Source of the DNA: Pseudomonas viridiflava
GTDB lineage: Bacteria > Pseudomonadota > Gammaproteobacteria > Pseudomonadales > Pseudomonadaceae
Length of the DNA stretch: 64,000 bases
Reading direction: 5' to 3'
NCBI RefSeq assembly: GCF_900589395.1
Contig: NZ_UUIS01000096.1
Coordinates: 1 to 64,000, forward strand
The translations under genes and the position numbers were made by a program. The notes beneath the pieces were generated by a model. That model was not told the DNA's origin and searched no databases. It was given only the letters and a program-made list of their open reading frames with translations. This document shows positions 17,587 through 24,203 of the stretch, in pieces; position 1 is the first letter of the stretch; every line of letters begins with the position of its first letter.

Positions 17587-18381
17587 TTACGGCTTGTTGC
17601 GCCCGGCGATCACCACCAGGATCAGCGAAGCCAGGATCAGGATCGAGCTGATGGCCGCAATGGTCGGGTCGATCTCGTCACGCAGCGCTGTGAACATGCG
17701 CTTGGTCAGCGTCTGGTTGTCACCCCCTGAGATGAACAGGGCTACCACGGTTTCGTCCAGCGAGGTGATGAAGGCGAACAGCGTGGCCGACACGACGCTG
17801 GGCTTGATCTGCGGCAGGGTCACGGCCATGAACGCCCGGAAGCGGTTCATGCCCAGGCTGCGCGCCACCATTTCCTGTGACATGTCGAAATTACGCAGGC
17901 CGGCCAGCAGCGCGATGATCACATAAGGCAGCGCCAGCATGATGTGCGCCAGCACCAGCCCGGTCAGCGTACTGATCAGGCCGATCCGGGCGTAGACGAA
18001 GAACACGCCGGCGGCGATCAGAATGATCGGCACCATCATCGGCAGCAGCAGAATGATCTGCAGCGTGCTCACCACCTTCAGGCTTGAGTTGTTGATGGCA
18101 TAGGCGGCAGCCATGCCGATCGGCAGGCTGATGACCATGGTGAAGAAGGCGGTGATCAGGCTGACCCGTGCCGCCGACATCCACTCCACGCTGCTGAAGA
18201 ACGACTCGTACCAATGCAAAGACCATTGCTTGGGCGGGAACTGCAGGAAGCGCGCCTCTGAAAACGACATGGGCACCACGATCAAGACCGGGATGATCAG
18301 GTACAGCAGGATCGCCGTGACCACGAGGGTGAACAGCACGTGTGACAGGCGAAGGTGACGCAGGTTGGCAAGCAGGTTCAT
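17587..18381 (-). CDS. ABC transporter permease, PotC-like
   Basis: The 264-residue integral membrane protein shows about six hydrophobic segments, beginning with VLFTLVVTAILLYLIIPVL, and the EAA-like loop EMVARSLGMNRFRAFMAVTL. This fits PotC/PotI-type inner-membrane permeases. Its ATG at 18,381 abuts the stop codon of the upstream permease with no intervening base, so the two are translationally coupled. A 156-bp gap without recognisable signals follows before the SSADH gene. Confidence 0.9.
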   Translation of the reverse strand: MNLLANLRHLRLSHVLFTLVVTAILLYLIIPVLIVVPMSFSEARFLQFPPKQWSLHWYESFFSSVEWMSAARVSLITAFFTMVISLPIGMAAAYAINNSSLKVVSTLQIILLLPMMVPIILIAAGVFFVYARIGLISTLTGLVLAHIMLALPYVIIALLAGLRNFDMSQEMVARSLGMNRFRAFMAVTLPQIKPSVVSATLFAFITSLDETVVALFISGGDNQTLTKRMFTALRDEIDPTIAAISSILILASLILVVIAGRNKP

Positions 18382-19308
18382 TCAGCGCGCTCCCAGGATG
18401 CGTTCGATGGGGATGAAGCGGTTGATGCCCCAGAAGATCAGGAACACCACAAACAGCAGCACCAGGCCGACCGCGCTGGCTGCGCCCCAGGCGTGGTACA
18501 GCTCGACGTTGCGTTGCACCAGCATCGACACCAGGATCGTACGACCGCCGCCGAGGAGTTCAGGGGTAATGAAAAAGCCCAGGCAGATGACGAAGACCAG
18601 GATCGAACCGGCCATGATGCCGGGCGCCGCCATCGGCAGGAACACGCGGCGGAAGGTGTAGAAGGGTTTAGCGCCCAGGCTTTGCGACGCTTGCATGAGG
18701 TCCTGGGGAATCTTTTTCATCACCGAATACAAGGGCAGGACCATGAAGGGCAGCATCACGTGCAGGGTGCCGATCACCGTGCCGGTGGTGTTGTGCATCA
18801 GGGTCAGGGGCTGGTCGATGAGGCCCATGTCCATCAGTGTCTGGTTGACCAGCCCGCGGCGCTGCAACAGCACCAGCCAGGCGTAGGCGCGCACCAGCAC
18901 GCTGGTCCAGAACGGCAGGATCACGCAGATCAGAATCAGGTTGGCCCAGAACCCCTGCAGGCGCGAGGCAGCGTAGGCGATGGGGAAGCCCATCAGGATC
19001 GCCAGGACAGTGACCATGAAGCTGATCTTGAAAGTCAGGGCGAAGGTGTCCCAGTAGATGGTTTCCTGGAAGATGCGCGCGTAGTTGGCCAGGGAAAACC
19101 CCTCCTCGGTCTGCACCGACTGCAGGGCCAGCCAGCACAGCGGCATGATCAACAGCACCACCACCATCACCAGCGCCGGGGTGAGCAGCAACAGCATCGA
19201 GGTGTGTTCCTTGCGCTCTTCACGGGCAATGGCCTGTTCGTTGGTCAAGGGCGGCTTGCGCTGGTCGCTGGAGTCGGGCAGGGATTTGGCGAGATAGGCG
19301 TTCGACAT
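18382..19308 (-). CDS. ABC transporter permease, PotB-like
   Basis: The 308-residue permease has a long cytoplasmic N-terminus followed by six predicted membrane segments (the first around LLLLTPALVMVVVLLIMPLC) and an EAA-type loop LMQASQSLGAKPFYTFRRVF. It pairs with the PotC-like gene immediately downstream. GAGAGG stands 5 bases before the ATG at 19,308. The leader ahead of it carries a 32-codon mini-ORF and a copy of a regulatory repeat shared with the binding-protein gene at 19,633. Confidence 0.9.
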   Translation of the reverse strand: MSNAYLAKSLPDSSDQRKPPLTNEQAIAREERKEHTSMLLLLTPALVMVVVLLIMPLCWLALQSVQTEEGFSLANYARIFQETIYWDTFALTFKISFMVTVLAILMGFPIAYAASRLQGFWANLILICVILPFWTSVLVRAYAWLVLLQRRGLVNQTLMDMGLIDQPLTLMHNTTGTVIGTLHVMLPFMVLPLYSVMKKIPQDLMQASQSLGAKPFYTFRRVFLPMAAPGIMAGSILVFVICLGFFITPELLGGGRTILVSMLVQRNVELYHAWGAASAVGLVLLFVVFLIFWGINRFIPIERILGAR

Positions 19309-19320
19309 AAAGACCTCTCG

Positions 19321-19419
19321 TCACAGCACGGGGGTGGAGGAGGTCCAGCGCTGGCAGGCAGTGCTGGCGGTGGCAAGCGTCCTTGCGGACTGCAGGGTGC
19401 GGTGCTCGGATAGCGTCAT
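19321..19419 (-). other. Possible 32-codon leader ORF upstream of the permease pair
   Basis: An ATG at 19,419 preceded by GGGAG opens a 32-codon frame (starting MTLSEHRTLQ) that stops 12 bases before the permease ATG. Its start occupies the same place relative to the upstream repeat as the start of the binding-protein gene does in the other copy. It could be a coupled leader peptide or the remnant of a second binding-protein gene; the encoded sequence is not signal-peptide-like. Coding status is uncertain. Confidence 0.25.
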
Positions 19420-19435
19420 GTAAGGAACTCCCAAT

Positions 19436-19568
19436 GGTGGGCAGGTGCTTAGGGCGGGCGCGAGTTGCCTGCGCAGGTCACTCTGCGGGACCTTCAGGCC
19501 TAATGTACCGGGATGCCAGCGAACGAAGCAGGTGGAATTGGCCGGTGCCGAAGCGCTTTATGTCGAAA
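19436..19568 (-). repeat. Regulatory repeat, copy A, upstream of the permease pair
   Basis: On the minus strand this segment carries, in order, TTTCGACATAAA, CGGCCAATT, GCTTCGTTC, CCGGTACATT, and a dyad AGGTC-N9-GACCT (19,475-19,493). The same boxes occur with nearly identical spacing in copy B at 20,699-20,831. GCTTC and TACATT are 17 bases apart in both, as for a sigma-70 promoter with a poor -35. The dyad could be an operator or an RNA hairpin. Shared control of the permeases and of the binding protein is the simplest reading. Confidence 0.65.
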
Positions 19569-19632
19569 TCGGGGAGGCAGACGGCATGTCCTGCGCCGAG
19601 GCGTCTGGCCTGCGGCGCAGCGCTGACCGGCG

Positions 19633-20685
19633 TTACTTTTTCTGGATGAAGGCCAGCCAGCGCTCTTCGGCCTCGACGCCTTCCCGGGAGGCCCACCATT
19701 GCGCCGAGAGCAGCGCCTGGCGGGCCATGTTCTCGGGAGAGGACGGCAACAGGGCCTGGCGTTCAGCCGGGATCGTGCCGGTCTTGAAGGCTTCGGGGTT
19801 CAGCGGCCCGTAGTCGATGATCATCGGCAGGGCGGCCTGAAGCCTGGCATCGATGGCTTCGTTGACGAACTTCATCGCGGCCACCTTGTGCGGCGAGCCC
19901 TTGAGCACGCACAGCGAGTTGGTTTCCAGGACGCCCTGGGTGTAATCGAACGCCACCGGCGCGCCTGCGGCTTGCACGGCCGTGATGCGACCGTTCCAGG
20001 CCTGGATCATGTCCACTTCGCCGTCGCTGATCAGCTGCGCCGACTGCCCGCCGGAGGTCCACCAGGTGGCGATGTCGGGCTTGATCTGTTCGAGTTTTCT
20101 GAAGGCGCGCTCGACATCCAGGGGGTAGAGCTTGTCCACCGGCACGCCGTCGGCCAGCAGCGCGATTTCCAGGGTCGGGCGCGGCAGGTTGCGCAGGGAG
20201 CGTTGGCCCGGATACTTTCGGGTGTCCCAGAAGTCGGCCCAGGTCCTGGGCACCTGGTCGCCCTTGAAGGCGTCGGTGCGATACGCCAGTACCGTGGAAT
20301 AGCTGATATAGCCGACGCTGTAGTCGTCCTTGAGACTGTCGGGTATCTGCGCGGCGTTGGGGATCAGGGCCAGGTCGAGCTTTTCGAACAGGCCTTCGGC
20401 CACACCCCGGATGCAGTCCCCGGTGGGCAGGTCGACCACGTCCCAGGTGACCTTGCCGCTTTCGACCTGGGTCTTGATGATCGGGTAGGCCTTCGGTGAG
20501 CTGTCCTGCCTGAGTGTCAGGCCGAGTTTTTTCGCGGCCGGTTCGAGAATGGCCTGGCTCTGTGCCTGTTGGTAGGCCCCGCCCTGGGAAACGAAGGTGA
20601 TGTCCTCGGCCATGGCCTGGCCGGCGCCACCGATCAACAGGGTCAGGCTGGCGAGGTTGAACGCTGTGGTACGCAATAGGCTCAT
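19633..20685 (-). CDS. Periplasmic substrate-binding protein of the polyamine-type ABC transporter
   Basis: The 350-residue protein has a signal peptide ending at QAMA-E (about residue 24), then ITFVSQGGAYQQAQ and a PotD-like fold. It is a close paralogue of the binding protein at 3595. Being directly upstream of the permease genes on the same strand, it is the likely primary receptor of this importer. The ATG at 20,685 is preceded by TGGAGT; a longer frame to 20,766 reads into the regulatory repeat and is rejected. Ligand class (polyamine, amino-alcohol or related cation) is inferred from the family. Confidence 0.9.
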   Translation of the reverse strand: MSLLRTTAFNLASLTLLIGGAGQAMAEDITFVSQGGAYQQAQSQAILEPAAKKLGLTLRQDSSPKAYPIIKTQVESGKVTWDVVDLPTGDCIRGVAEGLFEKLDLALIPNAAQIPDSLKDDYSVGYISYSTVLAYRTDAFKGDQVPRTWADFWDTRKYPGQRSLRNLPRPTLEIALLADGVPVDKLYPLDVERAFRKLEQIKPDIATWWTSGGQSAQLISDGEVDMIQAWNGRITAVQAAGAPVAFDYTQGVLETNSLCVLKGSPHKVAAMKFVNEAIDARLQAALPMIIDYGPLNPEAFKTGTIPAERQALLPSSPENMARQALLSAQWWASREGVEAEERWLAFIQKK

Positions 20686-20698
20686 GGAAGACTCCAGT

Positions 20699-20831
20699 GG
20701 TGGGCAGATGGCGTGGGCCGGTCGTCGGCGTTGTGGAGGTCGCTCTGCGGGACCTTGCAGGTTCAATGTACCGGCTTGTCCATGAATGAAGCGGTCACAA
20801 ATGGGCCGATGAAAAGTGGTTTATGGCGAAA
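20699..20831 (-). repeat. Regulatory repeat, copy B, upstream of the binding-protein gene
   Basis: This partner of copy A (19,436-19,568) has TTTCGCCATAAA, CGGCCCATT, GCTTCATTC, CCGGTACATT and the dyad AGGTC-N9-GACCT (20,737-20,755), all in the same order and spacing within one base. It ends 14 bases before the binding-protein ATG. No similar copy was seen upstream of the other cluster genes. Confidence 0.65.
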
Positions 20832-20897
20832 ATCACAGCACTCACGCCATTTCGTGCCAGGCCCCGCGTGCGGGCCGGTCAATCCACAGCCAAAAGA

Positions 20898-20929
20898 AAA
20901 CCCCGCCAGGCGTGCGCCTGGCGGGGTTT
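20898..20929 (-). terminator. Rho-independent terminator of mqo
   Basis: A near-perfect 14-15-bp stem built on CCCCGCCAGGCG with a 4-base loop is followed on the minus strand by TTTTCTTTTG. It lies 28 bases beyond the mqo stop codon and is a convincing intrinsic terminator. Confidence 0.85.
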
Positions 20930-20956
20930 GGTCTTGCCTGCGGCTAGAACAGACGC

Positions 20957-22615
20957 TTACAGCGCCATGTCGGTCGCGGCGTTGCTTTCACGCGGCTTGG
21001 CCGGTGCAGCAGCAGGTGCTGCCGGGGCAACGGCTGGAACCACAGCGCCGTTGACGGCAGGCGGCGTTGGCAGTTGCAGGACTTCGGCGGTGTAGGCCCA
21101 CTCTTTGGCCACCGCTTCCGGGCTGGCGTTGAGGCGGGTGCCGTAGCTTGGCACGATCTGGTGCAGTTTTTCCTGCCAGGCCGGCGTCGCTACTTTGTCC
21201 TTGAAGACCTTTTCCAGCACGCTGAGCATGATCGGTGCGGCGGTCGAAGCACCTGGCGAAGCACCCAGCAGGCCGGCAATCGTCTTGTCCTCGGACGCGA
21301 CGATCTCGGTGCCCAGTTTCAGCACGCCGCCCTTGTCTTCGTCTCGCTTGATGATCTGCACGCGCTGGCCGGCCTGCCACAGGCGCCAGTCTTCCTGCTT
21401 GGCGTTCGGGAAGTACTCGCGCAGGGCCTGCAGACGATCGTCGTCGTCCAGCATGACCTGGCCGGCGAGGTATTCGATCAGCGGGTATTCACGCACGCCG
21501 ACCTTGGTCATTGGCCACATGTTGTGCGTGTTGGTGCTGGTCAGCAGGTCGAAGTACGAGCCGTTCTTCAGGAACTTGGTCGAGAACGTCGCGAACGGGC
21601 CAAACAGGATCACGCGCTTGCCGTCGAGCACGCGGGTGTCCAGGTGCGGCACCGACATCGGTGGCGAGCCGACCGAAGCCTTGCCGTAGGCCTTGGCCAG
21701 GTGAGTGTCGGCGATGGCCGGGTTCTCGGTGACCAGGAACGAACCGCCCACCGGGAAGCCGCCATATTCCTGGGCTTCAGGAATGCCCGACTCTTGCAGC
21801 AGGTGCAGGGCACCGCCGCCGGCGCCGATGAACACGAACTTGGCGTCGGTGGAGGTCTCGGTGCCGTCCTTGAGGTTGGTGTAGGTCACGCGCCAGCCGC
21901 CGTCGGCGTTGCGCTTGATCTCTTCGACTTCACTGGACAGCTTGAGGTCGAACTGCTCTTTGGTCTTGAGGTGGCTGACGAACTGGCGGGTGATCTCGCC
22001 GAAGTTCACGTCGGTGCCGATCGGGCTCCAGGTGGCCGCGACCTTCTGGCCCGGGTCACGCCCTTCCATCATCAGCGGCACCCACTGCTTGATCTGTGCC
22101 GGGTCTTCGGAGTACTGCATGCCGCTGAACAGCGGGCTGGCCTTGAGCGCCTCGAAGCGCTTTTGCAGGAACTGGATGTTCTCATCGCCCCACACAAAGC
22201 TCATGTGCGGTGTGTAGTTGATGAACGTGCGCGGGTCCTTGAGCACGCCATTCTTGACCTGCCAGGCCCAGAATTGACGCGAGATCTGGAACGACTCGTT
22301 GATCTCGATCGCCTTGGAAATGTCGATCTTGCCGTCTTTGCCTTCCGGGGTGTAATTCAGCTCGGCCAGGGCCGAGTGACCGGTGCCGGCGTTGTTCCAG
22401 CCGTTGGAGCTTTCTTCGGCGACAGCGTCCAGGCGCTCGACCATTTCGATCGACCAGTCGGGCTCCAGCTCGTTGAGCCAGACACCCAGGGTGGAACTCA
22501 TGATGCCGCCGCCAATGAGCAGTACATCAACTTTTTTGGCTTCGGCGGCATGGACAGGCATGAAACCCACCGACAGCGCCAAGCCCAGCAAGGCCTTGTT
22601 CACTTTATTAAACAT
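20957..22615 (-). CDS. mqo: Malate:quinone oxidoreductase with N-terminal signal-like segment
   Basis: The 552-residue flavoprotein oxidises L-malate to oxaloacetate and passes electrons to quinone at the membrane. It shows VDVLLIGGGIMSSTLGVWL (FAD site), SSNGWNNAGTGHSALAELNY and FIGAGGGALHLLQESGI, typical of Mqo. The N-terminus MFNKVNKALLGLALSVGF followed by MPVHAAEA looks like a cleavable signal peptide, and the C-terminus is an Ala/Pro-rich tail ending ATDMAL; both are seen in some Pseudomonas Mqo paralogues. The ATG at 22,615 has AGGAA upstream. Position next to the catabolic cluster suggests it drains malate formed from succinate, but it may be independently regulated. Confidence 0.92.
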   Translation of the reverse strand: MFNKVNKALLGLALSVGFMPVHAAEAKKVDVLLIGGGIMSSTLGVWLNELEPDWSIEMVERLDAVAEESSNGWNNAGTGHSALAELNYTPEGKDGKIDISKAIEINESFQISRQFWAWQVKNGVLKDPRTFINYTPHMSFVWGDENIQFLQKRFEALKASPLFSGMQYSEDPAQIKQWVPLMMEGRDPGQKVAATWSPIGTDVNFGEITRQFVSHLKTKEQFDLKLSSEVEEIKRNADGGWRVTYTNLKDGTETSTDAKFVFIGAGGGALHLLQESGIPEAQEYGGFPVGGSFLVTENPAIADTHLAKAYGKASVGSPPMSVPHLDTRVLDGKRVILFGPFATFSTKFLKNGSYFDLLTSTNTHNMWPMTKVGVREYPLIEYLAGQVMLDDDDRLQALREYFPNAKQEDWRLWQAGQRVQIIKRDEDKGGVLKLGTEIVASEDKTIAGLLGASPGASTAAPIMLSVLEKVFKDKVATPAWQEKLHQIVPSYGTRLNASPEAVAKEWAYTAEVLQLPTPPAVNGAVVPAVAPAAPAAAPAKPRESNAATDMAL

Positions 22616-23158
22616 GTTGTAGTTCCTAGGATTAACGCCATCCCTCCTGCCATTGCTGCACTGCACCGGCCTGGCGACGGGGTAATGACTACCGCGTTGT
22701 CCAAGGCTGCGTTGCAACAGGGCTGGAGAGGCGACTCACCAGATCGAAAAAAATCGACCTCATTGTTATGTCCCTCCCGTGCTGATCTCTTATTAATTGT
22801 TGGCTTCAGCGACTTCGATGACACTTCGGTGTACCGGCTTGCCTGGCGTCGTGGCGCCAAAGTCAGGCCTTCTTGCTTGCTTGCGCCCATCAGGCGGATC
22901 GCGAATGGGTCGGGCTCATTGCGCCGGACCGGGCGTGCCCGGCAGCAGCCGACCCGCCTCCATGAGGCAGGGTGGGCAATGACCTGAACGATTCAGCCGG
23001 GCATTTTAGACGAAAAAGCCAGATAAAAGACCTCCAATTGCAGGGGTCTTGGCGCAATACCCGTTATCGACAAACAAAATGCCGTGTCGACAGGAAAGCG
23101 CGTCAGGCATCTGCAGGTGCCTGCATCATCCATGACGCGTCGGGGGAGCCAGCGAAAC
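22616..23158. other. 543-bp non-coding region upstream of mqo
   Basis: No convincing gene was found. On the minus strand a 24-codon frame starting near 22,766 (MRSIFFDLVS) follows GGGAGGG and could be a leader peptide for mqo. A stretch around 22,785-22,800 is AT-rich and may hold the promoter. Near 23,104-23,125 there is a short palindrome (CAGGCA with TGCCTG) just beyond the ubiK stop. This is also the right-hand junction of the accessory block; no direct repeats matching the left junction (85-224) were seen. Confidence 0.4.
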
Positions 23159-23422
23159 TCAGTCCTGGGCGTCGCGGGGGCCGGTATTTTCCAACGCGGC
23201 GACTTTTGCTTCCAGCGCTTCCAGACGAGCGCGCGTACGGGCCAGTACAGCCATCTGGCTGTCGAACTCTTCACGGCTGACCAGATCGAGCTTGCTGAAG
23301 GCACTCTGCAGCAGAATCTTGAACTGGGCTTCGAACTCATTGCGTGGCAACGGCGTGTCACTGTTGAACAGGCGTGAAGCGTGATCACTCAGGGCATCGA
23401 GCAGGGCTTTGGGGGCGAGCAT
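23159..23422 (-). CDS. ubiK: UbiK/BMFP-family coiled-coil accessory protein
   Basis: The 87-residue protein begins MLAPKALLDALSDHASRLF and ends in a heptad-rich helix (VLARTRARLEALEAKVAALE), the pattern of YqiC/BMFP proteins. The E. coli homologue UbiK forms a trimer and assists aerobic ubiquinone synthesis with UbiJ. Length is close to the family norm when the ATG at 23,422 is used; the frame is open to 23,578 but that extension is not family-like. It is divergent from glnK. Confidence 0.87.
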   Translation of the reverse strand: MLAPKALLDALSDHASRLFNSDTPLPRNEFEAQFKILLQSAFSKLDLVSREEFDSQMAVLARTRARLEALEAKVAALENTGPRDAQD

Positions 23423-23762
23423 GAGGAGTTCCCGGTAGCAAATGCGCGCGAGTGTAGCACGGGGCGTTTTTCCCTTGGTCTGACGCACGTTTATCGCGCA
23501 TCCGGGCGTGCACGCGCGCACCGTTATTGTGCGTCTTGTGGCCGCCGACCAGGCCCAAAGGCTGGCAATCGAGAGCAATGGCCTGATTTCAATGAAAATT
23601 TACGAGCTGGCAAGCTTTCTGCTTAGTCCCTTGTGACCCATGCACTGATGCAGTCGCTGTGACGAAGGCAGTGCGGCAGGCTACGCGGGGAAGTGTTTCG
23701 TCAGATACAGCTATCTGGCAGCGATCGGCGCCTGAATGAGGCGCACGAGACGTTACAAAGCC

Positions 23763-23779
23763 AGGCACTGCGCTTAGAC
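23763..23779 (+). promoter_or_regulatory. Degenerate sigma-54-like promoter upstream of glnK
   Basis: The segment AGGCACTGCGCTTAGAC resembles the -24/-12 consensus (GGCAC, then TT at the right spacing) but has AG where the -12 GC should be. glnK-amtB is normally NtrC/sigma-54-dependent, and the site is 54 bases before the glnK start, a fitting position. The mismatch makes it a candidate only. The rest of the 410-bp ubiK-glnK gap showed no gene. Confidence 0.3.
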
Positions 23780-23832
23780 TTGAGACGGGTTTGTTTTCCT
23801 GGGGCAAGTCCACTAATTCGGGAGAAAGTTTC

Positions 23833-24171
23833 ATGAAACTAGTCACTGCAATCATCAAACCGTTCAAGTTGGACGACGTGCGCGAATCGTTGTCCGAGAT
23901 CGGCGTGCAGGGCATTACTGTCACGGAAGTCAAAGGTTTCGGGCGTCAGAAGGGTCACACTGAGCTGTATCGCGGTGCTGAGTATGTAGTCGACTTCCTT
24001 CCCAAGGTGAAAATCGATGTCGCCATCGATGACAAGGACCTGGATCGAGTGATCGAAGCCATCACCAAGGCAGCCAACACCGGCAAGATCGGCGATGGCA
24101 AGATTTTCGTAGTCAATCTGGAACAGGCCATCCGCATCCGTACCGGCGAAACCGATACCGACGCGATCTAA
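23833..24171 (+). CDS. glnK: Nitrogen regulatory protein P-II, GlnK
   Basis: The 112-residue protein has the full P-II sequence pattern: MKLVTAIIKPFKLDDV, the T-loop with uridylylation Tyr51 in RGAEYVVDF, and the B-loop TGKIGDGKIFV. GlnK senses 2-oxoglutarate and ATP/ADP, is uridylylated by GlnD, and binds AmtB to block ammonium uptake. It precedes amtB by 32 bases in the classic operon. The ATG at 23,833 follows GGAGAAAG; an upstream frame to 23,791 is not needed. Confidence 0.96.
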   Translation: MKLVTAIIKPFKLDDVRESLSEIGVQGITVTEVKGFGRQKGHTELYRGAEYVVDFLPKVKIDVAIDDKDLDRVIEAITKAANTGKIGDGKIFVVNLEQAIRIRTGETDTDAI

Positions 24172-24203
24172 CGCCGCCAAACCCACGCCCCAGGAGAAAC
24201 AAT

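Noticed and set aside
20841..20956. CRISPR-like or REP-type repeats
   Set aside because: The only strong palindrome is the mqo terminator; no regularly spaced repeats or REP copies were seen in the window.
21074..22987. 637-codon open frame antisense to mqo
   Set aside because: High-GC shadow frame; no ribosome-binding site or protein-family features, whereas mqo on the other strand has complete motifs.
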